Of a DNA stretch of 64,000 bases, positions 52,492 to 61,089 are shown piece after piece. This DNA comes from Virgisporangium ochraceum. Lineage in GTDB: Bacteria; Actinomycetota; Actinomycetes; Mycobacteriales; Micromonosporaceae. The translations under genes and the position numbers were made by a program. The notes below the pieces were generated by a model. The model saw nothing but the letters and a program-made list of their open reading frames with translations, made no database searches and was not told the DNA's origin. Position 1 is the stretch's first letter, and the number at the start of each line of letters is the position of its first letter. The stretch spans positions 62,001 through 126,000 of the forward strand of contig NZ_BOPH01000132.1 in assembly GCF_016863655.1 (NCBI RefSeq), read 5' to 3'.

Positions 52492-53208
52492 TCAGCCGGT
52501 TTCGCCGGCCAGGCGGTAGGACTTCAGCCGGTCGATCGCGAGAACCGTCGCGCCGACCGCGGCCACCGCCGCCAGCACCGCGGCCACGGCCACGTTGAGC
52601 CGGCCCGTGATCAGGTCGGTTCCGCCGATCGAGTCGGCGATCGCGATCCCGTACTGCGTCACGGACAGCACGGCCGTCCCGCTGATGAACCCGGTCAACA
52701 TGCCCTCCCAGAGGAGGACGTACGCCAGTCCCACCAGCACCGGACGCGTGCTCAGCAGGCTCATCGCCACGAAGATCCCGCAGTACGCCACCGAGGCCAC
52801 GGTCGAGCCCACCGCGAGCGCCGCGCCCTGCCGGAGTCCGTCTGCGAGGGTCCCGGCGACGAACATCGCCGGAACGACCACCGCGACGGTCGTGACCACC
52901 GCGACCACGAGCTTGGTCAGTACGATCTCCCACCGCGGCAGCGGCTTGGCCAGGATGTGCGCCAACGTGCCGTCGTCGATCTCCGAACCCAGCACGCCGG
53001 TGCCCACGATCAGCGCGACCAGCGGCAGCACCGCGCCGAAGCCGAGGCCGCCGAGGACCGTCGGCCCCCACTCGGCGGCGTGGTCGGGCGCCGTCGTCCG
53101 GACCAGCGCCGTGATGCCGACGAGCACCAGCGGCAGCAGGAGCAGGACCAGGAACCGGCGACGGCCGAGCAGACCGCGTGCGGTGATCCGGGCGATCGTC
53201 GCGTTCAT
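52492..53208 (-). CDS. ABC-2 type permease, last gene of operon
   Basis: A 238-residue membrane protein with about six hydrophobic segments, including G-R-R-R-F-L-V-L-L-L-L-P-L-V-L-V near the start and E-I-D-D-G-T-L-A-H-I-L-A-K-P as the cytoplasmic ABC-2 motif near 80. It works with the ATPase upstream; the start ATG at 53208 overlaps that gene's stop as ATGA. Substrate unknown. Confidence 0.88.
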   Translation of the reverse strand: MNATIARITARGLLGRRRFLVLLLLPLVLVGITALVRTTAPDHAAEWGPTVLGGLGFGAVLPLVALIVGTGVLGSEIDDGTLAHILAKPLPRWEIVLTKLVVAVVTTVAVVVPAMFVAGTLADGLRQGAALAVGSTVASVAYCGIFVAMSLLSTRPVLVGLAYVLLWEGMLTGFISGTAVLSVTQYGIAIADSIGGTDLITGRLNVAVAAVLAAVAAVGATVLAIDRLKSYRLAGETG

Positions 53209-54116
53209 GAGGTACCCACCAGGTAGGAGAAGACGCTTTCGAGGGACTCGTCGGCCGGCCGCAGGCGGTGCAGGCGCAGGCCTTCGCGGCGCACGATGCC
53301 GGGCAGCGCGCGGGTGAACGCGCCGTAGTCGGCGGCCCGCACGACCAGGCCGGCCGGGTCGACCTCGACGCCGCGCACCCACGGCGCGCCGATGAGCACC
53401 TGGGCCAGCCGCCGGTCGTCGCTGGTGTTGACGCTGAACACGTGCGGCCGGTTGGTCATCAGCCGGCGGATCGTGCGGTAGTCGCCCGAGGCGGCCAGCC
53501 GCCCCGACACCATCACCTGCACGGTGCCCGAGACCTGCTCGACCTCCTCGAGGATGTGCGAGCTGAACAGCACCACGCGACCCTCGTCGCCCATGCGGTG
53601 CAGCAGGCCCATCATCTGCATCCGCTGGCGCGGGTCGAGACCGTTGAACGGCTCGTCGAGCAGCAGCACCGACGGCTCGTGGACCAGGGCCGCCGCGAGC
53701 CTGGTCCGCTGGCGCATGCCCTTGGAGTAGGTGGAGATCCTGCGGTTGCGGGGGTCGCCGAGCTCGACGATGTCGAGGGCGGCCGCCGCGGCCCTGTGCG
53801 GGTCGGCGAGCCTGTGCAGCTTCGCGCTCGCGAGCACGAACTCGGCACCGGTGAGGAACCCGTGCACGGCCTCCTTCTCGGTGACCAGGCCCAGGTGCCG
53901 GTACACCTCGGGGTTGCGCCAGCTCGGCTGTCCCGAGACCTTGATCTCGCCCTTCGACGGCGGCAGGAACCCGGCCATCATGTGCAGCAGCGTGGTCTTG
54001 CCGGCGCCGTTCGGCCCGAGGAGACCGGTGACGCCCGCACCGAGGCTCATCGTCACGTCGTTGACCGCGACGACGTCGCCGTACCAGGCGGAGACGTTGG
54101 TGATCTCGATCGTCAC
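53205..54116 (-). CDS. ABC transporter ATP-binding protein
   Basis: A 303-residue ABC-2 ATPase: Walker A is G-P-N-G-A-G-K-T-T near 40, signature Y-S-K-G-M-R-Q-R-T, and Walker B is V-L-L-L-D-E-P-F-N-G-L-D. The C-terminal regulatory tail of about 80 residues ends S-V-F-S-Y-L-V-G-T-S. The GTG at 54116 overlaps the permease stop as GTGA. Third gene of the four-gene operon 55886 to 52492. Confidence 0.9.
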   Translation of the reverse strand: MTIEITNVSAWYGDVVAVNDVTMSLGAGVTGLLGPNGAGKTTLLHMMAGFLPPSKGEIKVSGQPSWRNPEVYRHLGLVTEKEAVHGFLTGAEFVLASAKLHRLADPHRAAAAALDIVELGDPRNRRISTYSKGMRQRTRLAAALVHEPSVLLLDEPFNGLDPRQRMQMMGLLHRMGDEGRVVLFSSHILEEVEQVSGTVQVMVSGRLAASGDYRTIRRLMTNRPHVFSVNTSDDRRLAQVLIGAPWVRGVEVDPAGLVVRAADYGAFTRALPGIVRREGLRLHRLRPADESLESVFSYLVGTS

Positions 54117-54970
54117 TGTTCGACCTTCCGGTAGCGGGCCAGCAGGACGGCGAGGCACGCGACCACGATCGCGACCGCCGCCACCGCGTAGACCGGGCCG
54201 GTGCCGCCGATGTCGACGGGCGACTCGTGGTCGGACAGCCACGCGCCCACACCCGTCACCACCCAGGCCGGGTTGACCAGGCCGGCGAGGTTGCCGGGGG
54301 TCCCGCCGAGCACCGACAGCGCGCCCCCGACCGGCAGCGTCATCATGAACACCGCCACGATGCCGCCCGCGGCGAAGGCCCGCCGGCTCGTGAACGACGC
54401 GATCATGAGCGTCACCGCCGACATGACGAACGCGAACAGCACCGTGTACAGCCAGCCCCCGAGCAGCGCGAGAACCGCGTCGCGGAACTCACCCACGCCG
54501 TCGACGCTGAACGCGTCGCCGAGGAACATGATCACCTGGGGACCGCCGAGCAGCAGGAACACGGCACTGACCAGCGCCGCGTACTTGGCGAACACGTAGT
54601 CGTCCCGGCGCACCGGCCGGGCGAAGTACAGCACCAGCACGCGTGCCCGCAGGTCGCGGGTCAGCAGCTCCGGACCCACCGAGGCGAGCAGGAGCATCAC
54701 CACGAAGCCCATCGCGTCGACGAACTCGGGATAGGTGCTCAGCTGCTCGCCGGTCTGCGACTCGAGCGCCGCGATGAACGTCGCCGCGAGCGTCACGATC
54801 GCGACGACCGCCCACGGGAACAGCTTGGCCTTCAGGCCGCGTCCCAGGCCGAACGCCGTGCGCAGGCTGTGCGTGTAGAGGCTGCGGACCCCGTACGCCC
54901 GGCCCAGCCGCGGGCCGGTGTACCGCTGGTAGCCGATGTCGTGGATGACACCGGTCGTCGTCTCAGACAC
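54113..54970 (-). CDS. ABC-2 type permease, second gene of operon
   Basis: A 285-residue membrane protein with about six hydrophobic segments. It has a longer soluble N-terminal part (Y-Q-R-Y-T-G-P-R-L-G-R) and the cytoplasmic motif L-T-R-D-L-R-A-R-V-L near 105. GTG start at 54970, overlapping the first ATPase by 8 nt. Distinct in sequence from the second permease, so the operon carries two different transporters rather than one dimer duplicated. Confidence 0.88.
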   Translation of the reverse strand: MSETTTGVIHDIGYQRYTGPRLGRAYGVRSLYTHSLRTAFGLGRGLKAKLFPWAVVAIVTLAATFIAALESQTGEQLSTYPEFVDAMGFVVMLLLASVGPELLTRDLRARVLVLYFARPVRRDDYVFAKYAALVSAVFLLLGGPQVIMFLGDAFSVDGVGEFRDAVLALLGGWLYTVLFAFVMSAVTLMIASFTSRRAFAAGGIVAVFMMTLPVGGALSVLGGTPGNLAGLVNPAWVVTGVGAWLSDHESPVDIGGTGPVYAVAAVAIVVACLAVLLARYRKVEQ

Positions 54971-55886
54971 CGGCGACCTCCTTCTGCGGAACCGAGAACA
55001 GCTCGGACAGGCGGCGGCGCTGCCGGTCGAGCCGGTGCAGCGGCAGCTCCAGGTCGGCCACCGCGGCCACGATCACGTCGGCGGTGTCGTCGTTCTCGGA
55101 CGCGTTGACCAGCAGGGTCCGCGCGTCCCGGGTCACCGAGAGACCGCGCGCCATGAGCGCGGCCTCGAGCTCGGCGGTGCCCTCGTCGACCTCGACGACC
55201 AGGACGTCGCGGACGGTGGTCGCCGCGGCCATCGTGCCGGCCTTCAGGAGCCGACCGCCGTCGATGGCGATGAGCGCCGTGCAGATGCGCTCCACCTCAC
55301 CGAGCAGGTGCGAGCAGACCACGATGCTGATGCCGAACTCGGTGCCGATGCGGTGGATGAGCTCCAGCATCGCCTCGCGCCCGGCCGGGTCGAGACCGTT
55401 GGTGGGCTCGTCGAGCAGCAGCAGGTCCGGGTCGTGGACGAGCGCCTGGGCCAGCTTGACCCGCTGCTTCATGCCGGTGGAGTACCCGCCGACCTGCCGG
55501 TACCGCTCCTCGTACAGCCCCACGTGACGCAGCGCCTCCGAGGCCCGCTCACGGGCGGCGGTGCGTGGCAGCCCGCTCATCCGGCCGAGGTGGGTGACCA
55601 GCTCCGCGGCCGACTGCTCGGGTGGAAGGCAGTCGTGCTCGGGCATGTAGCCGACCCGGCTGCGGATGCGGTCGCTCTCCCCGGTCGGGTCGAGCCCGAG
55701 GACGGTGGAGCTGCCCTCGGTGGGCGGTAGGAGACCGAGGAGGATCTTGATGAACGTGGACTTGCCCGCGCCGTTGGCGCCGACCAGAGCCACGATCCCC
55801 GGTTCCACCGCGACCGTGAGGCCGTCCAGGGCGGTGACCCCGCCCGGGTAGCGCTTGGTCAGCGCAGTGGTGGTGATGAGTGTCAC
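54963..55886 (-). CDS. ABC transporter ATP-binding protein, first gene of operon
   Basis: A 307-residue ABC-2 ATPase: Walker A is G-A-N-G-A-G-K-S-T near 38, signature Y-S-T-G-M-K-Q-R-V near 150, and Walker B is L-L-L-L-D-E-P-T-N-G-L-D. GTG start at 55886 after a TACGGT box by 7 nt. That promoter contains TACCGTAA, seven of eight bases of the half-site in the PadR operator at 57418, so the nearby PadR may control the operon. Confidence 0.9.
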   Translation of the reverse strand: MTLITTTALTKRYPGGVTALDGLTVAVEPGIVALVGANGAGKSTFIKILLGLLPPTEGSSTVLGLDPTGESDRIRSRVGYMPEHDCLPPEQSAAELVTHLGRMSGLPRTAARERASEALRHVGLYEERYRQVGGYSTGMKQRVKLAQALVHDPDLLLLDEPTNGLDPAGREAMLELIHRIGTEFGISIVVCSHLLGEVERICTALIAIDGGRLLKAGTMAAATTVRDVLVVEVDEGTAELEAALMARGLSVTRDARTLLVNASENDDTADVIVAAVADLELPLHRLDRQRRRLSELFSVPQKEVAGV

Positions 55887-55893
55887 GCTGCGT

Positions 55894-55899
55894 ACCGTA
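55894..55899 (-). promoter_or_regulatory. Leaderless -10 box of the dual ABC operon
   Basis: TACGGT ends 7 nt before the GTG at 55886. It lies inside a PadR-like half-site, TACCGTAA on the plus strand at 55893-55900. Confidence 0.5.
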
Positions 55900-55993
55900 A
55901 TTGTCGGACCGGCTCAGCGGATCCGGGTGTGTCCCCTAAGGACCCTCGCGCCCGGCCGGGGAGCCACGACGATCGAAGACGCCCGGTGTGCGG

Positions 55994-57058
55994 TCAGGCG
56001 GTCGCGGCGGGGTCGGGGGCCGGCTTCGGGGGGACCGCGTACGCCAGCGCCACGAGCAGCACCAGCGCGCCGAGCCCGGTGAGCGTGTACGGGTCCAGTG
56101 GCGAGTCGATGTGGTGGACGGCGAACACCGGTATGCGTCCGAACTGGCCGGGACGCGCCGGCGCGGGACCGGCGACGACCGCCTCGACCGCGGCGCGGTA
56201 GACCGCCGGCGCCGGGACGCCGAGCGCGCAGCCCGCGACGACGGCGGCGACCAGGTGCGGCACCCGGCGCAGGGCTCCGAGCCGGCGGACCCGGTACCCG
56301 ACCCGCGCCACGAGCAGCCACCCGGCGAGCAGCCCGGCGACGAGGCCGGCGATCGTCAACGGCAGCACCGACCGGGGCTCGGCACTGTGCATCATCACGG
56401 ACACCGGACCCGGGGCGAAGCCGCCTTCGAGGACCGACACCATCATCTGGAGCCCGTCCCTCTCGGCCACGAACGCGTAGTCGTTCGCCCGGATCGTGAC
56501 GCCGCCGTCCGTCCAGACCGCGGTCTGCGTGGTCACGACGGGACCGACCCGCCAGCCCTCCGCCGCCAGGCGCGAGCGGGCCGCTTCGGCGCCGGGGACG
56601 GTGGAACCGACCGGTGTGGCCAGTGCCACGACCGCCTGCGGTCGCAGCCCGAAGGCGTCGCTGGTACGGGTGGCATTCCACCGGGCCGGCTCCCCCGCGA
56701 TGACCCCGACGACCGTGTCGACGCCGGCGTCGTCCGGCAGCGCCCGGCCGGTGGCCCAGCCGAGCCCCGACCCGGCGGCGGCCCCCAGCGCGCCGAGCAC
56801 CAGCGCCGACACCACCGCGACGAACACCGCCAGCCGTCCGACCGGCAGCCGGAAGTGCTGCCGTAGGCCACCGAGCATGAGGTCGCGCACCTCCCGCCGG
56901 GTCGGCCGGTCCCGGGACGGGCCGGCGGCGTCCATGAGGGTGGTGAGGATCTCGGCACCGTGGCTGCGCCGGTAGGACCGCGGGTAGGCGAGCAGCAGCC
57001 GCCGGTACCGCCGCTCCAGCCCGGACCCGGCGCCCGCGAGCGCGTCGTTGGCCGTCAC
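55994..57058 (-). CDS. PadR-associated membrane protein
   Basis: A 354-residue protein. Residues 1-70 are a soluble R-R-Y-R-R-L-L-L-A-Y-P-R-S-Y-R-R-S-H-G-A-E-I domain, as in the permease-prefix-like proteins cotranscribed with PadR regulators. One membrane helix follows (about 75-100), then an extracytoplasmic domain, then about four hydrophobic segments to the end. It overlaps the PadR gene by 4 nt (GTG at 57058). Function of the family is not settled; a role in regulating the signal to PadR, or in the envelope, is possible. Confidence 0.75.
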   Translation of the reverse strand: MTANDALAGAGSGLERRYRRLLLAYPRSYRRSHGAEILTTLMDAAGPSRDRPTRREVRDLMLGGLRQHFRLPVGRLAVFVAVVSALVLGALGAAAGSGLGWATGRALPDDAGVDTVVGVIAGEPARWNATRTSDAFGLRPQAVVALATPVGSTVPGAEAARSRLAAEGWRVGPVVTTQTAVWTDGGVTIRANDYAFVAERDGLQMMVSVLEGGFAPGPVSVMMHSAEPRSVLPLTIAGLVAGLLAGWLLVARVGYRVRRLGALRRVPHLVAAVVAGCALGVPAPAVYRAAVEAVVAGPAPARPGQFGRIPVFAVHHIDSPLDPYTLTGLGALVLLVALAYAVPPKPAPDPAATA

Positions 57059-57408
57059 GCGGTTGCACCCGAGGTCGCTCCGAACGCGGGACCGGGTCGT
57101 CGCCGCAGCCGCGCCTCGGCCGCGGACGCGTTGCGGCGCAGCCGCGCCACCTCCGCGGCCAGCGCCGCGGCCCCGTCGTCGGTGAGCCGGTAGTAGCGGC
57201 GCAGCCGGCCGTCCACCGCCTCCTCCCGGTCGACGGCGACCAGTCCGCGCTCGGCGAGCCGGTCGAGTGCGCCGTACAACGTCCCGGCGCCGAGGACGGT
57301 CTCGCCCTGCGACAGGGCGCTCACCTCCTGGATCACTCCGTACCCGTGGAGCGGCCCGTCGGCGAGCGCGGTGAGGACCAGGAATGTCGGTTCCCGCATG
57401 GCAGTCAC
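57055..57408 (-). CDS. PadR-family transcriptional regulator
   Basis: A 117-residue winged-helix repressor: T-F-L-V-L-T-A-L-A-D-G-P-L-H-G-Y-G-V at the start, G-T-L-Y-G-A-L-D-R-L-A-E-R-G-L as recognition helix, and R-R-Y-Y-R-L-T in the wing. The GTG at 57408 is chosen over the ATG at 57399 because a TAATAT box lies 6 nt upstream and the operator overlaps that box. It is cotranscribed with the membrane protein downstream and probably represses its own operon. Confidence 0.9.
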   Translation of the reverse strand: MTAMREPTFLVLTALADGPLHGYGVIQEVSALSQGETVLGAGTLYGALDRLAERGLVAVDREEAVDGRLRRYYRLTDDGAAALAAEVARLRRNASAAEARLRRRPGPAFGATSGATA

Positions 57409-57414
57409 GCAGCG

Positions 57415-57449
57415 ATATTACGGTTACCGCTATATAGCGTCAACCGTAA
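57415..57449 (-). promoter_or_regulatory. PadR promoter and operator
   Basis: The -10 box TAATAT (57415-57420) overlaps a symmetric site at 57418-57449. Outer arms are TTACGGTT (57418-57425) and AACCGTAA (57442-57449). The centre CGCTATATAGCG (57428-57439) is a perfect palindrome. The pairs between are unmatched dinucleotides. Confidence 0.75.
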
Positions 57450-57511
57450 CGCAGTCCAGCCCACTCCAAGCTCCTGAGAGAGCGGGGGACGCGCGATCAC
57501 CGACCACGACA

Positions 57512-57589
57512 GGTTTTCGGGCTGACCCGAGCCGCGACGGCATAGACGCTCCAAAATCTGCCGTCGCGGGTCGGGTCAGCCCGAAAACC
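57512..57589. repeat. Long hairpin after polA
   Basis: Arms of 30 bp (about 57512-57541 and 57560-57589) pair with one mismatch around an 18-nt loop. The stem begins GGTTTTCGGGC and ends GCCCGAAAACC. It lies 11 nt past the polA stop. It is far longer than an intrinsic terminator needs to be. Confidence 0.75.
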
Positions 57590-57599
57590 CACCCGAGAA

Positions 57600-60290
57600 C
57601 TAGTGATCAGCCGCGTTCCAGTCGCGGCCGACGCCGACGGACACCTCCAGCGGCACGTCCAGCGAGTACGCCCCGCCCATCGACGAGCGCACCACGGCCT
57701 CCAGCGTGTCGCGCTCCCCGTCGGCCATCTCGAACACCAGCTCGTCGTGGACCTGAAGCAGCATCCGCGACCGCAGCCCCGCCTCGCGGATCGCGGCGTC
57801 GACGCGGAGCATCGCGACCTTGATGATGTCGGCGGCCGACCCCTGGATCGGAGCGTTGAGCGCCATGCGCTCGGCCATCTCGCGGCGCTGGCGGTTGTCG
57901 CTGGTGAGGTCGGGCAGGTAGCGGCGGCGGCCGAGCAGCGTCTCGGTGTAACCGTCGCGGCCGGCCTGGAACACGACGGCACGCAGGTACTCCCGGACGC
58001 CGCCGAAGCGCTGGAAGTACTCCTCCATCAGCACCTTGGCCTCGTCGGGGGTGATGCCGAGCTGCTGGGACAGCCCGTACGCCGACAGCCCGTAGGCCAG
58101 GCCGTAGTTCATCGCCTTGATCTTGCGGCGCTGGTCGGGGGTGACCTCCTCCGGCGCGACAGAGAAGACCGACGACGCGGTGGCCGAGTGGAAGTCGAAG
58201 CCGGAGTTGAACGCCTCGATGAGCGCCTCGTCCTTCGACACGTGCGCCATGATGCGCATCTCGATCTGGCTGTAGTCGGCCGTCAGCAGGCTCTCGAAGC
58301 CCTCACCGACGACGAACGCCCGCCGGATGCGACGGCCCTCCTCGGTACGGATGGGCACGTTCTGCAGGTTCGGGTCGGTGCTCGACAGCCGGCCGGTGGC
58401 GGCGACCGTCTGGAAGAACGTGGTGTGAATGCGGCCGTCGTCGCTCACCGACTTGAGCAGGCCGTCGACCGTGGACTTGAGCTTCGCCACGTCGCGGTGG
58501 CGCAGCAGGTGGCCCAGCACCGGGTGCTCGGTCTGCGCGTACAGCCACTGCAGCGAGTCGGCGTCGGTGGTGTAGCCGCTCTTGATGCGCTTGGTCTTCG
58601 GCAGGTTCAGCTCGTTGAACAGGATCTCCTGGAGCTGCTTCGGCGAGCCGAGGTTGAACTCGCGGCCGACCACCTGGTGCGCGGACTGCGCGGCCGACTT
58701 CACCTCGGCGGCGAAGTTGGCCTCCAGCTCGGACAGGTACCCGGTGTCGGCGGCGATGCCCGCCCGCTCCATGCCGGCGAGCACCTCGACCAGCGGCAGC
58801 TCGACCTCGGCCATCAGCCGGTCGGACGTGCCGCCGTCGCGGGCGAGGTCGTTGCGCAGCGCGTCGGCGAGGTCGAGGGTGGCGCGGGCCTGCAGCATCA
58901 GGTTGCGCTCGGCCGCGCCCTCGTCGCCGAAGCCGTCGAGGGCGAGCTGGGCGTCGTCCTCCTTCGTCTCGACCTTCAGCTCGCGGTGCAGGTAGCGCAG
59001 CGCCAGGTCGGTCAGGTCGTAGGTGCGCTGGTCGGGACGCGCGAGGTAGGCGGCCAGCTCGGTGTCGACGGCGACCCCGTGCAGCTCCCAGCCCAGGGCG
59101 GCGACGGCGAGCAGCACCCGCTTCGTGCCGTGCAGGATCTTCGGCCGGCCGGGGTCGGCGAGCCAGGCCACCACGGCCGTCTCGTCGGATTCGTCGAGCG
59201 CGGTCGGGTCGAACCAGGCACCCGAGCCCTCGGCGGTGGCGATCGCGACCCCGCTCAGCGTGCCGGTGCCACGCCCGAACGTGCCCGACACCGCCACGCC
59301 GACCGGCTGGCCCGGGACGACGTGCTCGGCGAGCCACGGCGCGACCTGGCCGGTGGCGAGCTGCGTACCGGCGATGTCGAAGCCGCCCTCGGCCTCGGGC
59401 TCGACCGCGTCGAGGTACTCGTAGAGCCGGTTGCGCAGCACGGCGAACTCGAGCGAGTCGAACACCCGGTGCACGGCTTCGCGGTCCCAGCCGTGCCAGG
59501 TGAGGTCGGCGGGCCGCATCGGCAGTTCGAGATCGCGGACCAGCCGGTTGATCTCGTAGTTGCGCAGCACGTCGGCGAGGTGGGCGCGCAGGTTCTCGCC
59601 CGCCTTGCCCTTGATCTCGTCGACCTTCTCGATGAGGTTGTCGAGCCCGCCGTACTGGTTGATCCACTTTGCGGCGGTCTTCGGGCCGACCCCCGGCACG
59701 CCCTGGAGGTTGTCGCTGTTGTCGCCGACGAGCGCGGCCAGGTCGCGGTAGTGCTCCGGTGGCACGCCGTACTTGTCCTGGACGCCGGCCGGGTCGCGCC
59801 GGGCCATGTCGCTGACCCCGCGCATGAAGTACAGGACGGTGATGCCGTCGGCGACCAGCTGGAACGCGTCGCGGTCACCGGTGCAGATGAGGACGTTGAA
59901 GCCCTCGTCGCGGGCCTGGGTGGCGAGCGTGGCGATGACGTCGTCGGCCTCGTAGCCGGGCTTCTCGACGTACGGGATGCGCAGCGCGTCGAGCACTTCC
60001 TTGATGAGCGGAACCTGACCGGCGAACGCGTCGGGCGTGGCCGACCGGCCGGCCTTGTAGTCGCCGTACTGCTCCGTACGGAACGACTGCCGCGAGACGT
60101 CGAACGCGACCGCGATGTGCGTGGGCTTCTCGTCACGCAGGACGTTGATCAGCATCGAGGTGAACCCGAACACCGCGTTGGTGGTCTGCCCCGTGGTGGT
60201 CGAGAAGTTCTCGGGTGGCAGCGCGTGGAATGCCCGGTACGCAGAGGAATGCCCGTCGAGCAACAGCAGAGTTGGCTTCGTCTCACCCAC
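57600..60290 (-). CDS. polA: DNA polymerase I
   Basis: An 896-residue family A polymerase for gap filling and repair. Residues 1-300 form the 5'-3' exonuclease with L-L-D-G-H-S-S-A-Y-R-A-F. The middle domain lacks the acidic residues of proofreading exonuclease (V-G-V-A-V-S-G in place of the DxE strand), as in other actinobacteria. Polymerase motifs: A in D-Y-S-Q-I-E, B in K-A-M-N-Y-G-L-A-Y-G, C in Q-V-H-D-E-L-V-F-E. The GTG at 60290 follows TAGAGT by 7 nt; a longer frame would add 14 residues. Confidence 0.96.
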   Translation of the reverse strand: MGETKPTLLLLDGHSSAYRAFHALPPENFSTTTGQTTNAVFGFTSMLINVLRDEKPTHIAVAFDVSRQSFRTEQYGDYKAGRSATPDAFAGQVPLIKEVLDALRIPYVEKPGYEADDVIATLATQARDEGFNVLICTGDRDAFQLVADGITVLYFMRGVSDMARRDPAGVQDKYGVPPEHYRDLAALVGDNSDNLQGVPGVGPKTAAKWINQYGGLDNLIEKVDEIKGKAGENLRAHLADVLRNYEINRLVRDLELPMRPADLTWHGWDREAVHRVFDSLEFAVLRNRLYEYLDAVEPEAEGGFDIAGTQLATGQVAPWLAEHVVPGQPVGVAVSGTFGRGTGTLSGVAIATAEGSGAWFDPTALDESDETAVVAWLADPGRPKILHGTKRVLLAVAALGWELHGVAVDTELAAYLARPDQRTYDLTDLALRYLHRELKVETKEDDAQLALDGFGDEGAAERNLMLQARATLDLADALRNDLARDGGTSDRLMAEVELPLVEVLAGMERAGIAADTGYLSELEANFAAEVKSAAQSAHQVVGREFNLGSPKQLQEILFNELNLPKTKRIKSGYTTDADSLQWLYAQTEHPVLGHLLRHRDVAKLKSTVDGLLKSVSDDGRIHTTFFQTVAATGRLSSTDPNLQNVPIRTEEGRRIRRAFVVGEGFESLLTADYSQIEMRIMAHVSKDEALIEAFNSGFDFHSATASSVFSVAPEEVTPDQRRKIKAMNYGLAYGLSAYGLSQQLGITPDEAKVLMEEYFQRFGGVREYLRAVVFQAGRDGYTETLLGRRRYLPDLTSDNRQRREMAERMALNAPIQGSAADIIKVAMLRVDAAIREAGLRSRMLLQVHDELVFEMADGERDTLEAVVRSSMGGAYSLDVPLEVSVGVGRDWNAADH

Positions 60291-60297
60291 GTCCGAA

Positions 60298-60303
60298 ACT
60301 CTA
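60298..60303 (-). promoter_or_regulatory. Leaderless -10 box of polA
   Basis: TAGAGT ends 7 nt before the GTG at 60290. Confidence 0.55.
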
Positions 60304-60330
60304 GTCCCGGGGTCCGACACAAAACGCGAC

Positions 60331-60361
60331 ACCCGGCCGCGCGGAGACCGCGCGGCCGGGT
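60331..60361 (-). terminator. Terminator of the liv operon
   Basis: ACCCGGCCGCGCGG and CCGCGCGGCCGGGT form a perfect 14-bp stem with a 3-nt loop, 17 nt past the livF stop. Confidence 0.85.
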
Positions 60362-60378
60362 GAACACCTCATGTCGAC

Positions 60379-61089
60379 CTAGGCGACGCCGAGGTACGCC
60401 TCCTTGACCGCCGGGTCGACGAGGAGCTCGGCACCGGTGCCCTCCTTGACGATCCGTCCGGTCTCCAGGACGTAGGCCCGGTGGGCACGCGACAACGCCT
60501 GCTGGGCGTTCTGCTCGACCACCAGGATCGTGGTGCCCTGCTGCGAGATCTCCGTGATGATGTTGAAGATCTGCTGGATCAGCATCGGCGCCAGCCCCAT
60601 CGACGGCTCGTCGAGGAGCAGGACCTTCGGCCGTGCCATCAGGGCCCGGCCGATCGCGCACATCTGCTGCTCACCACCGGAAAGGGTGCCGGCGGACTGC
60701 TTGCTCCGCTCCTCCAGCCGCGGGAACAGGCCGTAGACCCGCTTGAGGTCGTCGGCCACGCCCTGCCGGTCACGCCGGGTGTAGGCACCCATGTCGAGGT
60801 TCTCGGCCACCGTCATGCCGGGGAAGATGCCCCGACCCTCGGGTGACTGGCACAGCCCGCGCACCACCCGCAGGTCCGCCCGCAGCTTGCTGATGTCCTC
60901 GCCGTTGAACCGGATCCGGCCCCCGGTGAGGTTCAGCAGCCCCGAGATGGCCCGCATCGTGGTGGTCTTGCCCGCGCCGTTCGCACCGATCAGGGCGACG
61001 ACCTCGCCCTGGTCGATGCCGATGCTGATGCCGTGCAGCGCCTCGATGCGGCCGTAGGCGACGCGTACATCCTCGAGCTCAAGAAGCAT
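60379..61089 (-). CDS. livF: Branched-chain amino acid ABC transporter ATPase LivF
   Basis: A 236-residue ABC ATPase: Walker A is G-A-N-G-A-G-K-T-T near 37, Q-loop with S-P-E-G-R-G-I-F, signature L-S-G-G-E-Q-Q-M and Walker B V-L-L-L-D-E-P-S. The N-V-E-Q-N-A-type segment V-V-E-Q-N-A-Q-Q-A-L is typical of LivF. It overlaps livG by 11 nt and ends the transport operon. Confidence 0.95.
   Translation of the reverse strand: MLLELEDVRVAYGRIEALHGISIGIDQGEVVALIGANGAGKTTTMRAISGLLNLTGGRIRFNGEDISKLRADLRVVRGLCQSPEGRGIFPGMTVAENLDMGAYTRRDRQGVADDLKRVYGLFPRLEERSKQSAGTLSGGEQQMCAIGRALMARPKVLLLDEPSMGLAPMLIQQIFNIITEISQQGTTILVVEQNAQQALSRAHRAYVLETGRIVKEGTGAELLVDPAVKEAYLGVA

Noticed and set aside
57603..60407. 934-codon plus-strand ORF opposite polA
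   Set aside because: Composition is that of an antisense frame, and the opposite strand encodes intact DNA polymerase I.
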